A DNA stretch of 64,000 bases from positions 64,001 to 128,000 of the forward strand of contig JACVTC010000063.1 of assembly GCA_016946835.1 (NCBI GenBank), written 5' to 3'. The DNA is from Neocallimastix lanati (nom. inval.) (Eukaryota > Neocallimastigomycota > Neocallimastigomycetes > Neocallimastigales > Neocallimastigaceae). The position numbers and the translations under genes are program-made. This document shows, piece by piece, positions 22,901-34,000 of the stretch; position 1 is the stretch's first letter; every line of letters begins with the position of its first letter. The notes beneath the pieces were generated by a model. That model ran no database searches and had not been told where the DNA came from. It worked only from the letters and a program-made list of their open reading frames with translations.

Positions 22901-23738
22901 TTTATTTTGTTTTGTAAAATATTAATTTCTTTATTCTATATATTACATCTACAACCTGATATATTTTAAAGTAAATTAAAAATAATAAAATTTAATTTTT
23001 TTCATTTTTTAAAAACTTTTTATCTGAGCTATCACATATCTTCGTTTCTAAGGATGGAGTATTAAATTCTTTAGAAATACAATAAAGAGATATAAAGGTG
23101 GTCTCATTGGAAAATCATTTTATTCATTATAATCTTGTATTAATTAGTATCTGTGTTGTTCTTAATTTTTCTTATTTAAAGCAATTAGAGATGTATAATA
23201 CGAAACTTGGTGGATAATTATAGCAGAAAATAAATATTTGTTGATAAGAGATAGGAATATTAAGGATTCTTAAGAATTCCTTTGATGGAATAAAGTGCTT
23301 TTCTAACTTTATAATTCATTCACCGTATGACAAATTTCATTTCTAAAGCATTTGAAAACGGAATACTTATGTAAGTCGAGAAATTGGTTTTAAGGTAGCT
23401 CTGGTCATGTGAGATAAAAGGTATAATTATTTTTATTAAGTAATCTGGAAACTTTCCTATATACCACTAAAATTTCATATTATTTGATACTAAATTACAT
23501 ATCATTATTTTTATCTCACTTGCTTGTAATTCAGTATGTATTTTATTTTCAAATTTATGTTTCTGACTTATTATTCTTAATTAAGTGTAATGATTAATAT
23601 ACTCTTTTTGATTACGTAATTCAAATTGTTCATTTCAAATAAATTTTTAATAAATTCAATTTTTAGAGATTCAATTAGCGATAATTTTCACAATAATTCT
23701 TATACTACTATTAATAAAAGAGATTCCGCTATAATTAG
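22901..23738. other. No intact gene; relic-like sequence
   Basis: 23,010-23,420 is less AT-rich than true intergenic DNA and may be a decayed exon, but every frame has frequent stops. No repeat partner was found elsewhere in the window. Confidence 0.4.
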
Positions 23739-24236
23739 TTTTTTTTTTTTTTTTTTTTTTTAGACAGGGAAGAGAATACACTTCCAAAACTTTATTAATT
23801 TTATTTTAAAAAATACATGTAGGTGAAAAGTACATTTGAAATTAAAATTAAAAAAATTAAAAAATAAAAAATATAAAAAAGCTCGAAAATACTATGTATT
23901 TCGGCAAGTTGTACTATGAGGGAATTTTTCCCTTCCTATCAAATAAAAAAGAAATAAAACCTAGAAATAACATCTTTAACATAGATAGTGTGGTGTCCAC
24001 TAAACTCTCCCCGGACTCATCATTTATTGAACTACTAGGGCGAGATTCATCCTTCGTAGCAATAGATGACGATCCTGTTTTATCATTATGCCTTATCAGT
24101 ACGACGTCGACTCTCTTGGATAAGTTTGGTATTTTGCAATACCTATCAAATAATAGCTCAAACGAACTACTTATGATAGGTATTGCACTTGTTAAGATTT
24201 CCGCCAAACCCACAATTTTTGGAACAGGTGACTCAG
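23739..24236 (-). mobile_element. 5'-truncated LINE-type retroposon, 3' end with poly(A)
   Basis: On the minus strand a coding tail (a 99-residue block with PVPKIVGLAEILTSAIP and stop at 23,914) is followed by a 3' UTR and about 20 A residues (poly-T at 23,739-23,760 on the plus strand). It is flanked by TATAATTAG at 23,730-23,738 and 24,237-24,245, a target-site duplication. A related, longer copy lies at about 37,110-38,361 with the same 3' UTR and poly(A). Truncation at the 5' end plus poly(A) plus target duplication indicates target-primed reverse transcription. Confidence 0.85.
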
Positions 24237-24245
24237 TATAATTAG

Positions 24246-25211
24246 TATAATCCGAACGATATTTTTATATATGGAGAAATTAATAATGTGTTATTTTTTA
24301 TTTAAAAATCACTATTAAGAATTAAATTAATTAGAATTTGTTATATTAATATCAAATTAAACTATTATTATCTTAATAAAACATAAATTATAATTTATAA
24401 TTTATTGCCATTATTAAATAATTATTAATTCAAATAAATTAAAAATAAAATAACTAAAATTTTCATAATTAATTATTTTCTTCAAGAATATATTATATTA
24501 AAATATTTAAAAAAAAAATAGTCCAATTAATATTTAATTTTTATTTTTATTTTTATTATTTAAATTTAAATTTAAATTCATAATTTTTTTATTAATCAAA
24601 ATATTATAATAAAATTTATTTTTATATCAAATTTTATAATTAATATTTCATAATAAATATTTATTTTTATTGCTTTTAATATTTTTTACTTTTATTATAT
24701 AATTAATTTAAATATTTTTAGTTTATTTTTATTTATTATATTTTTTTTTATAAAATATTTTTTTTTAAATAAATTTTGATCATCTATTAATTTTTAATAA
24801 AATTTTTATAAATTTTTAAATGAATAAAATATTTTTTAAATCCTATTTTATTAATTTTATTTAATATTATTTATTCTTATATTTTTTATATATTTATAAT
24901 AATTATATATTTTTTTTTTAAGTAAATTTTGATCATCTATTAATTTTTAATAAAATTTTTATAAATTTTTAAATGAATAAAATATTTTTTAAATCCTATT
25001 TTATTAATTTTATTTAATATTATTTATTCTTATATTTTTTATATATTTATAATAATTATATATTTTTTTATAAATTATAATTATAACAAATACCAAAATC
25101 AAATAGCATAAAAATTTATATTTTTTATTTTTATAACATTTAAATAAAATTTATTATATTTAAATATTTATTTATAATTAAATTCTATATTTTTATATTT
25201 TTATAAGTTTT
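24246..25211. other. AT-rich intergenic DNA with a tandem duplication
   Basis: No gene is seen. 24,771-25,073 holds a tandem duplication. The last 130 bp form the probable 3' UTR of the gene that ends at 25,212. Confidence 0.6.
24771..25073. repeat. Tandem duplication, 2 x 153 bp
   Basis: Two adjacent copies (24,771-24,923 and 24,924-25,073), each beginning at AAATTTTGATCATC, are identical apart from a few bases at the junctions. Recent event. Confidence 0.85.
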
Positions 25212-26663
25212 TTATTTAATGTTTTTTACATAGCATTTTCTTGTTTTAATTTTTTTTACTGGAGTTTCATCATTTGAAATTTCGATATTTGGTTCTTCAA
25301 TATTTGGTTCTTCATCATTTGGTTCTTCAATATTTGGTTCTTTATTATTTGGTTCTTCAATATTTTGTTTTTCATCATTTTTCTCTTCAATATTTGGTTC
25401 TTCAGCGTTTGGTTCTTCAACGTTTGGTTCTTCAATATTTGGTTCTTCAGCGTTTGGTTCTTCAACGTTTGGTTCTTCAATATTTGGTTCTTCAATATTT
25501 GGTTCTTTATTATCTTGCTTTTCAACATTTGTTTCTTCATCATTTTGTTCTTTATCATTTGGTTCTTCAATATTTGGTTCTTTATCATTTGGTTCTTCAA
25601 TATTTGGTTCTTTATTATTTGGTTCTTCAATATTTTGTTTTTCATCATTTGGTTCTTCATCATTTGGTTCTTCATCATTTGGTTCTTCATCATTTGGTTC
25701 TTCATCATTTGGTTCTTCATCATTTGGTTCTTCATTATTTGGTTCTTCATTATTTGGTTCTTCAATATTTGGTTCTTCATCATTTGGTTCTTCAATATTT
25801 GGTTTTTCATCATTTGGTTCTTCATCATTTGGTATAACAACATTTGGAGTTTCTACAGCAGAGGCATTAGTTGTGATAGTGGTAGTAGTTGTTGTTGTAG
25901 TTGTAGTTGGCTTTTTTGTAGTAGTAGTAGTAGTGGTAATAGTTGTTGCGGATGGTTTAGTAGTTGGCTTTTTCATAGTGGTATAGGTAGTAGTGGTAGT
26001 AGTAGAAGTAGTAGTAGTAGTGGTAGTAGTAGAAGTAGTAGTACTGGTAGTAGTAGTGGTAGTTGTTTTCTTAGTTGTTTTGGATTTAATTACACCAGAA
26101 GCTCTACTTTTACATTCATCAGATAAATATACTTCTATTAATTTCTTAATATAATTAATATTGCTATCATTAGCAGATGCAAGATCAATCTTTAAAACTT
26201 CTTCATAAGCTTTATTACATTCTTTGTGACTACAATTTTCTAAAATGTATTTACTTCTTATTTCAAATTCAGAACTTTTATTAATGTATGATTTTGAAAT
26301 AGGACATAAATTACCATCATTATCTCTTTCACAAATCATATTGAAAAGGGCAAATCTAACATTAAGATTATTTAATGAAGGAATACTATAATATTGTCTT
26401 GCAAGGTTACAAAACGAAGCTTCTCCATAAGGATTACGGAAGAACTTTTGACATTTTTCTGACTGATAGATATTACAATTATTAAAGATTTCATTTTGGG
26501 AAAGGCCAGCGAAGTTGACATTACATTCATCATATGATGCTAATTGTGCAAGACATGAATTATAGTAATGCTTCTTTAAGCTTTTAGAAATTGCAAATAC
26601 TGAATTAGCAGCAACTAAGACAATAAATAACGTTAAAACAGACTTCATTTTAGTTATTTTCAC
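25212..26663 (-). CDS. Secreted protein with Cys-rich domain, Thr-rich stalk and EEPN pentapeptide repeats
   Basis: 483 residues. The first 24 residues form a signal peptide (basic start, hydrophobic core, VFA cleavage region). Residues about 30-190 are a compact domain with ten Cys (five possible disulfides), which I do not recognise. Residues about 195-275 are Thr-rich with Lys/Pro, a probable O-glycosylated stalk. Residues about 283-465 are about 37 tandem pentapeptides, EEPN followed by D, I, V or A, and so are strongly acidic. A short basic tail with one Cys (KKIKTRKCYVKNIK) ends it. There is no GPI signal or membrane anchor. It is likely an extracellular or cell-wall protein. The 15-bp DNA repeat explains long open frames on the other strand. 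The start is the only ATG giving a signal peptide. Confidence 0.85.
   Translation of the reverse strand: MKITKMKSVLTLFIVLVAANSVFAISKSLKKHYYNSCLAQLASYDECNVNFAGLSQNEIFNNCNIYQSEKCQKFFRNPYGEASFCNLARQYYSIPSLNNLNVRFALFNMICERDNDGNLCPISKSYINKSSEFEIRSKYILENCSHKECNKAYEEVLKIDLASANDSNINYIKKLIEVYLSDECKSRASGVIKSKTTKKTTTTTTTSTTTSTTTTTTTTSTTTTTTYTTMKKPTTKPSATTITTTTTTTKKPTTTTTTTTTTITTNASAVETPNVVIPNDEEPNDEKPNIEEPNDEEPNIEEPNNEEPNNEEPNDEEPNDEEPNDEEPNDEEPNDEEPNDEKQNIEEPNNKEPNIEEPNDKEPNIEEPNDKEQNDEETNVEKQDNKEPNIEEPNIEEPNVEEPNAEEPNIEEPNVEEPNAEEPNIEEKNDEKQNIEEPNNKEPNIEEPNDEEPNIEEPNIEISNDETPVKKIKTRKCYVKNIK
25283..25838 (-). repeat. 15-bp coding minisatellite (about 37 units)
   Basis: Tandem unit TTCTTCATCATTTGG on the plus strand, with variants. 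It codes for EEPND-type pentapeptides. Its length is expected to vary between strains. Confidence 0.9.
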
Positions 26664-28030
26664 ACAAATCCCAATTTATTAGAAAAAATTATATTCGTTA
26701 TTATTTTTATTTCTTCGAATAATATTTTTTTTTGGTTTATCTTTGTGTTTACAAATCAATTGATTTATAAAATTTTTTGAATTTTTGATTTACTTAAAAT
26801 TATTTATTAAATTTTGTGGTATTTATACTTTATTTAAAATATTATTAATATTATAATTTTAAATATATTTATATATACTAATAATTTCGTTAAAAAATAT
26901 TTTTAAATCTATGTAATATATCTAAATATATTTCTTATGATATAATTATATTGTTTAATATAAAACATTTATTAAATAATAACGGAAACCAATTCTTAAA
27001 ATAATAAATAAAAATTAAATATTGATGTAATATATTAAAATATAAATTTTTATATACTAAATTTGTAAAATATTTCATTACTATATAACTTTTTTTATTA
27101 ATATAATTATTTTTTATATATAACTCATGCATTAAAAATAATTTAATATTAATGTAATATACATGGATTAAATAGTTTCAATTATTTAATAAATATAATT
27201 ATTTTAGAAATATATAAAATATATCAGAATTTACAATATATTATTTATTATTAAACTAATATTACAAATATCTTAATAAATACAAATATTTCTTAATCAT
27301 ATATTAAATTTATTAATATTAAATAAAATTTTGAGTAAATATTTTAAAAAACCATTTTTTATAATAAATTGCTTTAAATAAAAATTATTATATAACTAAA
27401 TATAATATATATATTAAAAATAATATAAATTTTAAAATTATTCATTTTTTTTTTTTATTTTATACTCTTTTCATTTGTTCGATGAAACAATTTAATATAA
27501 CTCTAATTAATAGAAATATTTAAAATAAATTAAAAATTGAATTACTCATTTGATTTGTATTATTTATTATTTTTTAATGAATCAGAAATAATATTAAAAT
27601 TAATAGTAACAATTACTGAAGTATTAAAATATTATTAAAGTTTATTTGTAAATTATTAATTTAATTAAATATAAATTAAATTTTATTATTTTTTAAAAAA
27701 AAATGAAAAAAATTAAAGGAGTAAAAAATAAAGTAAAAAAGGAAAAAAAATAAAAAAAATAGGAGAAAAAATGAAAAAATGAAAAAAATGAATAAATTAA
27801 ATAAAATATTAGAAAAAAAAAAGTTGAAAATGAATAAATATAAAAAAAAAGTAGGGATTTGGAAATACAGTAAATTAATAAAAGGGGAAATGGAAAAAGA
27901 ATAAATAAGATAAAAGTTTGAATCAAATAAAAAAAAATTTAAAAAAAATTAAAAAAAGAAAACAAATTAAAAAATAAATCAAATTTATTTACAATATAAT
28001 ACTTTTATTTTTATTTAATATGTGTTATAA
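26664..28030. other. AT-rich intergenic DNA, no gene seen
   Basis: 26,664-26,760 is the probable promoter of the EEPN gene. 27,690-27,965 is a long purine-biased tract on the plus strand (A/G with few T). No supportable coding region was found. Confidence 0.6.
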
Positions 28031-28034
28031 TTAA

Positions 28035-29850
28035 AATTATCTATAATATATTTTAATAAAAATTGATAAAAAATATATTTAAAAATAATAAATCTAAAAT
28101 GGATTATTGAATACATTATTAAAACTTTTTATTTTTTTAAAAAAATAAAATTAAATAATATTTTATTGAAAATTTATTTAATCATTATAAATAATTAAAA
28201 TTATAGTTTATTAATTAGTTAAAAGTATATTATAATCAAAGCATATAAAGTTCAATTTTATAAAATGAAAAAAATCAAATTTTTATAAAGAAGTTATTAT
28301 TTTGAAATAATAAAAGAATATATAATATTATTATTATTTTTAATAATTTTTAAAAATTAATTATTTTAATAATAAAAAGAAAAATTATAAGTCAATATTA
28401 ATAAATAATAATTATTTATTAAAATAAAAGAATACTTAATATTTTTATTTTCATTAATAATTGTGTAAAAAAAAACAATTATAGGAACTATTATATTATA
28501 AATATATAATTATTAATAAAATTTATATGTTCTTGAATCAATTAAAATAATTAATAAAATAAATTTGTAATAAAATTTAAATAATATTATTTAATATATC
28601 ATTTTTTCAATATTTTAAATCCTAGTATGAATTAAAAATAAAATCATAATAAATATTATTTTAAAACTAATTTTTATTAAATATATATAAAAAATATTTA
28701 TAATTTGGAAAAATAAATTTTTATAATATTCTTTTGGTTAATTTTGGTTATTTAAAATTTTTAATAATTTAGATATATTATAATAAATTTTATTTTCAAA
28801 TAAGTATATTTTAATGGTATAAAAATATTAAAAAAAAAATTTTTTTTTATTAATCAATTGTTAGATATTATATTATATAAAATATCAACTATTAGATATA
28901 TATTTAATGGGAGAGTTGCATTTCCCCATATTGCATTTCGCCAGGTTGCATTTCGACAAGTAGAGTATTGATATAAATAAATGAATAAATAAATAAATAT
29001 TAATTCAAAATATATTTTTTTTAAAATTGTTTTTATGCGATATTAATAATATTTAATTTTATTTATTGCTTTATTTATTTATTTAATAATTTTCAATTTG
29101 GCGAAATGTCACATTTTTTTAATACGCCACATGCTTTCAAAAAAATTGACGCAATGCAATCTGGCGTATTGTAATTTGACGAAATGCCCCATACCCATTT
29201 TTAATGTAATTAATCTATGGATTAGGTATAAATATTTATAATTCAATATTTTATAATATTAAAGAAAAATATAATAATTACAATTTTTATATTTCATATA
29301 AAACTCACAGTATCAATAAAAATAGCAAAATAATTTATTTACAATATTAAGTAAAAATAATGTTATAAATAATTTAAAATAAATTCTTAGAAAACAAAGG
29401 ATTAGGATATATAATAATTTATAATATTATATAAAAATCAAAATTTCATGAAAAATATAAAAATTATAAATTCAGATAAATATTATATTTAAAATATAAT
29501 AGGAAAAATAAAAATATTATATTAATAAATCATATTGAAAATAACAATATTAAGATCTATATTTTTAGAAATTAATTATTATTAATGTATATGGGTTAAG
29601 TTTATATAACCATTATAAATATAGAAAAAAAATTAAAAAATATTATTTTTCTTTTAATGTAAATAAAATGTAAAATATAAAATTTATAAAAAAATAATAC
29701 GTTTTCATTAATTGATATATATTTTATTTTCAATATTTAAAATTATATTCTAATAAATTAATAAAGTATAGTATAATATAATTTATTTGATATTTCAAAA
29801 TGAAATTTCAAAAATAATTAAATCATAGTATGTTAATATAAGAAATTACT
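28035..29850. repeat. Third, partial copy of the outer arm repeat
   Basis: It aligns with 1-1,195 plus 7,702-8,600 in the same orientation and with about 62,500-64,000 in reverse. It lacks the copia element and the 8,053-8,334 MITE but has its own MITE at 28,909-29,199. It therefore shows the empty state of the copia target (TATTTCATA near 29,300). Confidence 0.75.
28909..29199. mobile_element. MITE with terminal inverted repeats carrying TTGCATTTCG motifs
   Basis: About 290 bp. The left end has three near-copies of TTGCATTTCGCCA. The right end has them in reverse (GCGTATTGTAATTTGACGAAATGCCCC). TTTAAT flanks both sides (28,903-28,908; about 29,200-29,205), a possible target duplication. The left-arm paralogue has no insertion here. 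No protein is encoded. Confidence 0.7.
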
Positions 29851-31066
29851 ATTTTTATTTCCATATAAAATACCGTAAAAAAAATAAACATATGTAAATT
29901 AAATTTAACTTCATTAATCTAAAATTATATCTCAATAAAACTTGAAATATTTTTTAATAATCTAAATCTTATAGTATTGAACATAAAATTACAAAAATTA
30001 ATTTCAGATAATTAATAATTTAGCCACGAACAATTACTATCCAATAAAAATAATTAAAATAATTTTTAAAATATTAGTCATTGTTTAACAAAAAAAAAAA
30101 AGAAAAACAACAAAGTGAATAAATAATTTATAAATAATAATATAATTCGTGTAATAGTAACTAATTTTATTAAATTATTTTTATATAATATTAAATGTGT
30201 AAATTAAAAAATTATAAAAATTATTATAATTTTTTTTAATTTATTGTATAAATAAAACATTAATATATAAAATTCTAATTTAAAAAAAATTGAGGCACAC
30301 AAATAAATATTTAATAAATTTTTAATTTTAAAATAAATTTAATTTTTAGATTTCATTTTAATATATTAATTATTTAATAAAATATAATTATTAATTATAT
30401 ATTTAATAGAATATATTTAAAAACAGGTTATAATTATTATTTTAATAATAATTCTAATTTTTATTATATAATTATTTAATTATAATATTTAGTTTTTTTT
30501 TATTATATAATTAAATTTTATAAATTTAATTTGTTTTTTTTTTTTATTTCAGAAATAAAAAAAGTATAAAAATAAAGTATTTTTTTGTTTCTTTTATTTG
30601 TTAAAAAAGAAAGTAAAAAAAATAATATATAATTAGAACTTTTTTTTTATTTTAATTTTAATTTTGAATTGAAAGAAAAATTGATAAAAAAGTAATAAAG
30701 ATTTATAAATAAATTAAAATAAATAAAAAAAAGATAAATATTTAAAAAAGAAAAATAATTATAAATTATATTAAATTTATTTATATTATATAAAAATTTT
30801 AAATATAAAAATTTAAATTGCATAATAAATATAACAAATTAAATATAACAAATAGATAAAATATATATTTTCGTATATATAAATAATTTTAAATTAAAAA
30901 AATATAAAAAATTTGAAAAATAATAAAATATCAAATAATAATTTATATTTTAAAAAATGAAAATAAACGGTAATAATATTTATAAATAAAAGATTAATGT
31001 ATTGTATTTTACTTCAATTTTAATTATTAAATGAATATATTTTAAAAAGAACAATATATTAATAAA
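29851..31066. other. AT-rich intergenic DNA, no gene seen
   Basis: It contains the presumed promoter and 5' UTR of the MATH gene. No open frame, repeat partner or RNA gene is recognised. Confidence 0.55.
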
Positions 31067-34000
31067 ATGAAGAATTTATTAAACCAGGAAAGCCTTTCAG
31101 AAACTAATAGTATAATAGATGATTATTTTGAATGGTATATTGATAACTGGAAAAAAAAAAATATAAATGAATTTATTACAAAATTTACGCTTTGTGGATA
31201 TAAATGGTATAACTAATTTTACATATTTATTATACTTTAAATTTGAATTTTTATTTTTTTTTTAATTAATTACTAATTATTTTTTTTTTATATATCAAAA
31301 AATTTTACACTAATAATTACAAGGGAGATAAAATTAAATAAGAATATTTCAAAATTGAATAATTCGTTAAATAATTTTTATGTAAATTTAATAAATAAAA
31401 ATTATAATACTCATGAAATTTCATATAAATGTGTAATATCAGTTCATTCAAATAAAAATTATTTTGATTTTATAGCAAAAGGTAAAAAAAATAATAATGC
31501 TAAACTAAAATTAATATATTTTGTTAATATTAAAAAGTTATTAAAATTATCTATAAAATAAAATTTATTTTAATTTAATTTAAATATTTTAAAAGAAATG
31601 GAAACGATAAATGAAAATAAATATTCATGTTTTAATAGGAATAATTATAAAAATGCTTTCGAAACAATGTTGCAAAATGAAAGCATTTTTGTTACTATCT
31701 ATATGTGTGTATATAAAAATTATGAAAACGTAAAAAAAGGTTTATATTTAATACTATTTTAATCTATTTATTATTCTAAATGAAATATTATTTAATAAAA
31801 TAAAATATAAAAAATAAAAAATTGTAAAAAAATAAAAATTAAAAAAAAATTATTTAGTATGTTTTTAATTAATAATTTAAAAATTATAAATTTATTAATA
31901 TAAATAAAATTATTTATATATATCAGAAAATTTTAAAAATACTTTATATTGTATTATTAATGAAGACTTTGATAGCTATAAATCAATTGGAAACTCCTAT
32001 TATGAATGGAAAATAGAAAATTGGAATATATTTAAATGCAATAAAGAAGCTGAATATAGTAATACTTTTAATGCTTGTGGATACAATTGGTATTATAAAT
32101 ATAATTAAATTAATATTAATACACTAATATATAAAATTAATTTTTAATATAATATAAAATAAATATATATTTCAAAAATAATTATATTTATTTTAAAATA
32201 AAAAAAAAAATTCAAAAAATATATATATATGTATAAAAATAAAGGAAAATTATATTATACCCAAATGGGATAGATAAATCGGGAAATTTTGTTTCACTTT
32301 TTTTGAAGAATCTTGATTTAAATAGTAAATCTCATGTATTCATTAATTGTATATTGTTTATGGCTAATTATAATGATTGTGATGTATTTTATGGAAAAGG
32401 TATTTTTTTTTTTAAAATATAAATAAATATTTATTTATTATTAACAAGTTAAAAAAATGTTATTATCAATAAATTAAATAATAGGAATTTTAAATAAGTA
32501 AATAAATTATATAAATTTATATTGTAAAAAAAAGGAAAAACGGAATAATTAAATATTAAATAATAATAATTAACTTTTTAATGTTATTTTATAGATTTTT
32601 CTGTAAATTTTAATAGATATAATAATATGAATGGAATTAATAACTTTATTGGAACAAGAACTTTATATCAAAACAAATATGAAAAAAGGCCAATCATTGA
32701 AAATAATAAAGTTATTATAGGAGTATATTTTAATGTTTATAAATATAATAAAGGTATTTCTATATAAAAATCTTAGTATTAATATAAAAAATTTATTAAT
32801 TTTAATGATATTAAATATAAATTAAAATTATATATATTCATATATTTTTTAACTTTAATGAAATAAATAGTTGAAGCTATTATTAATGAAGTTAAATCAT
32901 CTTTGGTAAGAAGTAATAAAGATTACAACTGTTATGGCGAAAATTATTATCAATGGACAATTGATAATTGGAAAAAAATAAAAAATAAAAAAGAATTAGT
33001 ACAGAGTCCGGAATTTCGAATTTGTGATTATAAATGGTATTTTTATTAAAAAAAATTTTTTTATCAATAATACTGTACTTACTATTAATTAATTAAATAA
33101 TATTATATATATTTTATAATAAAAAAAACTATAATTATAATAAAATAATCTATATTTGTATAAAAAGGAAAATATTATTATTTCCAAATGGAAGTTCTAA
33201 AGATAAAAATAATTATGTTTCTCTATATTTAAAAAATATAGAGTCATCTAATAATGAAATTATTCATATTTTAGCTGATTATTCTTTATTTATTTGTAAT
33301 TATAAAAATTATTCATATTTTAAGGAAATTCGTAAGTTAAAAAAAAATAAAAAATATAGAGCTATATTGAAATTTATAAATATTAAATTAAAATATAGAA
33401 GTTACCAATAACTTTATATTATATATATATATAAATAGATTCTAAAGATCCATGTTTATTTAGACATGAAATAACAGAAGAAAATGGAAGTAATCAATTT
33501 ATTAAAATTTCAGATTTGTATGCTACAGATGAAACAAATAATATTTCATTAATTGAAGATAATAAAGTGGTGATTGGTGCTTATATACGCATTTATAAAT
33601 ATGAAATTGGTAAATTTAATTTTTTATAATTATATTATTTTATTTAATTATTTTTCATATTAAATATTAAAAATTTAATAAAAATTAAATAATTTATAAA
33701 TTTCTTTTTTTTAAAAGTTAATTTATAACATAATTTATTGTAATTTTCTTATTTCTTAATTTAATTTATTTTTTTTTATTTTATAAATATTATAAAAAAA
33801 GAACATATTATTAAAGAAATTAAAAACATATATCATCAAAACAATTATAATGAGAATGAAATTTTAAAAGAAAATATATTTGAATGGAAAATAGAAAATT
33901 ACAATATTGTAAAAAAAAATGATGTCTTAACTAGTCCTGAGTTTAATGCAGGAGATTATAAATGGTAAATTTATTTTAAGAAAAAAAAAAAAAAAAAGGA

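Noticed and set aside
25274-26126. Long open frames on both strands across the EEPN repeat
   Set aside because: A stop-free 15-bp repeat keeps several frames open automatically. Only the minus-strand frame with signal peptide and Cys-rich head is coherent.
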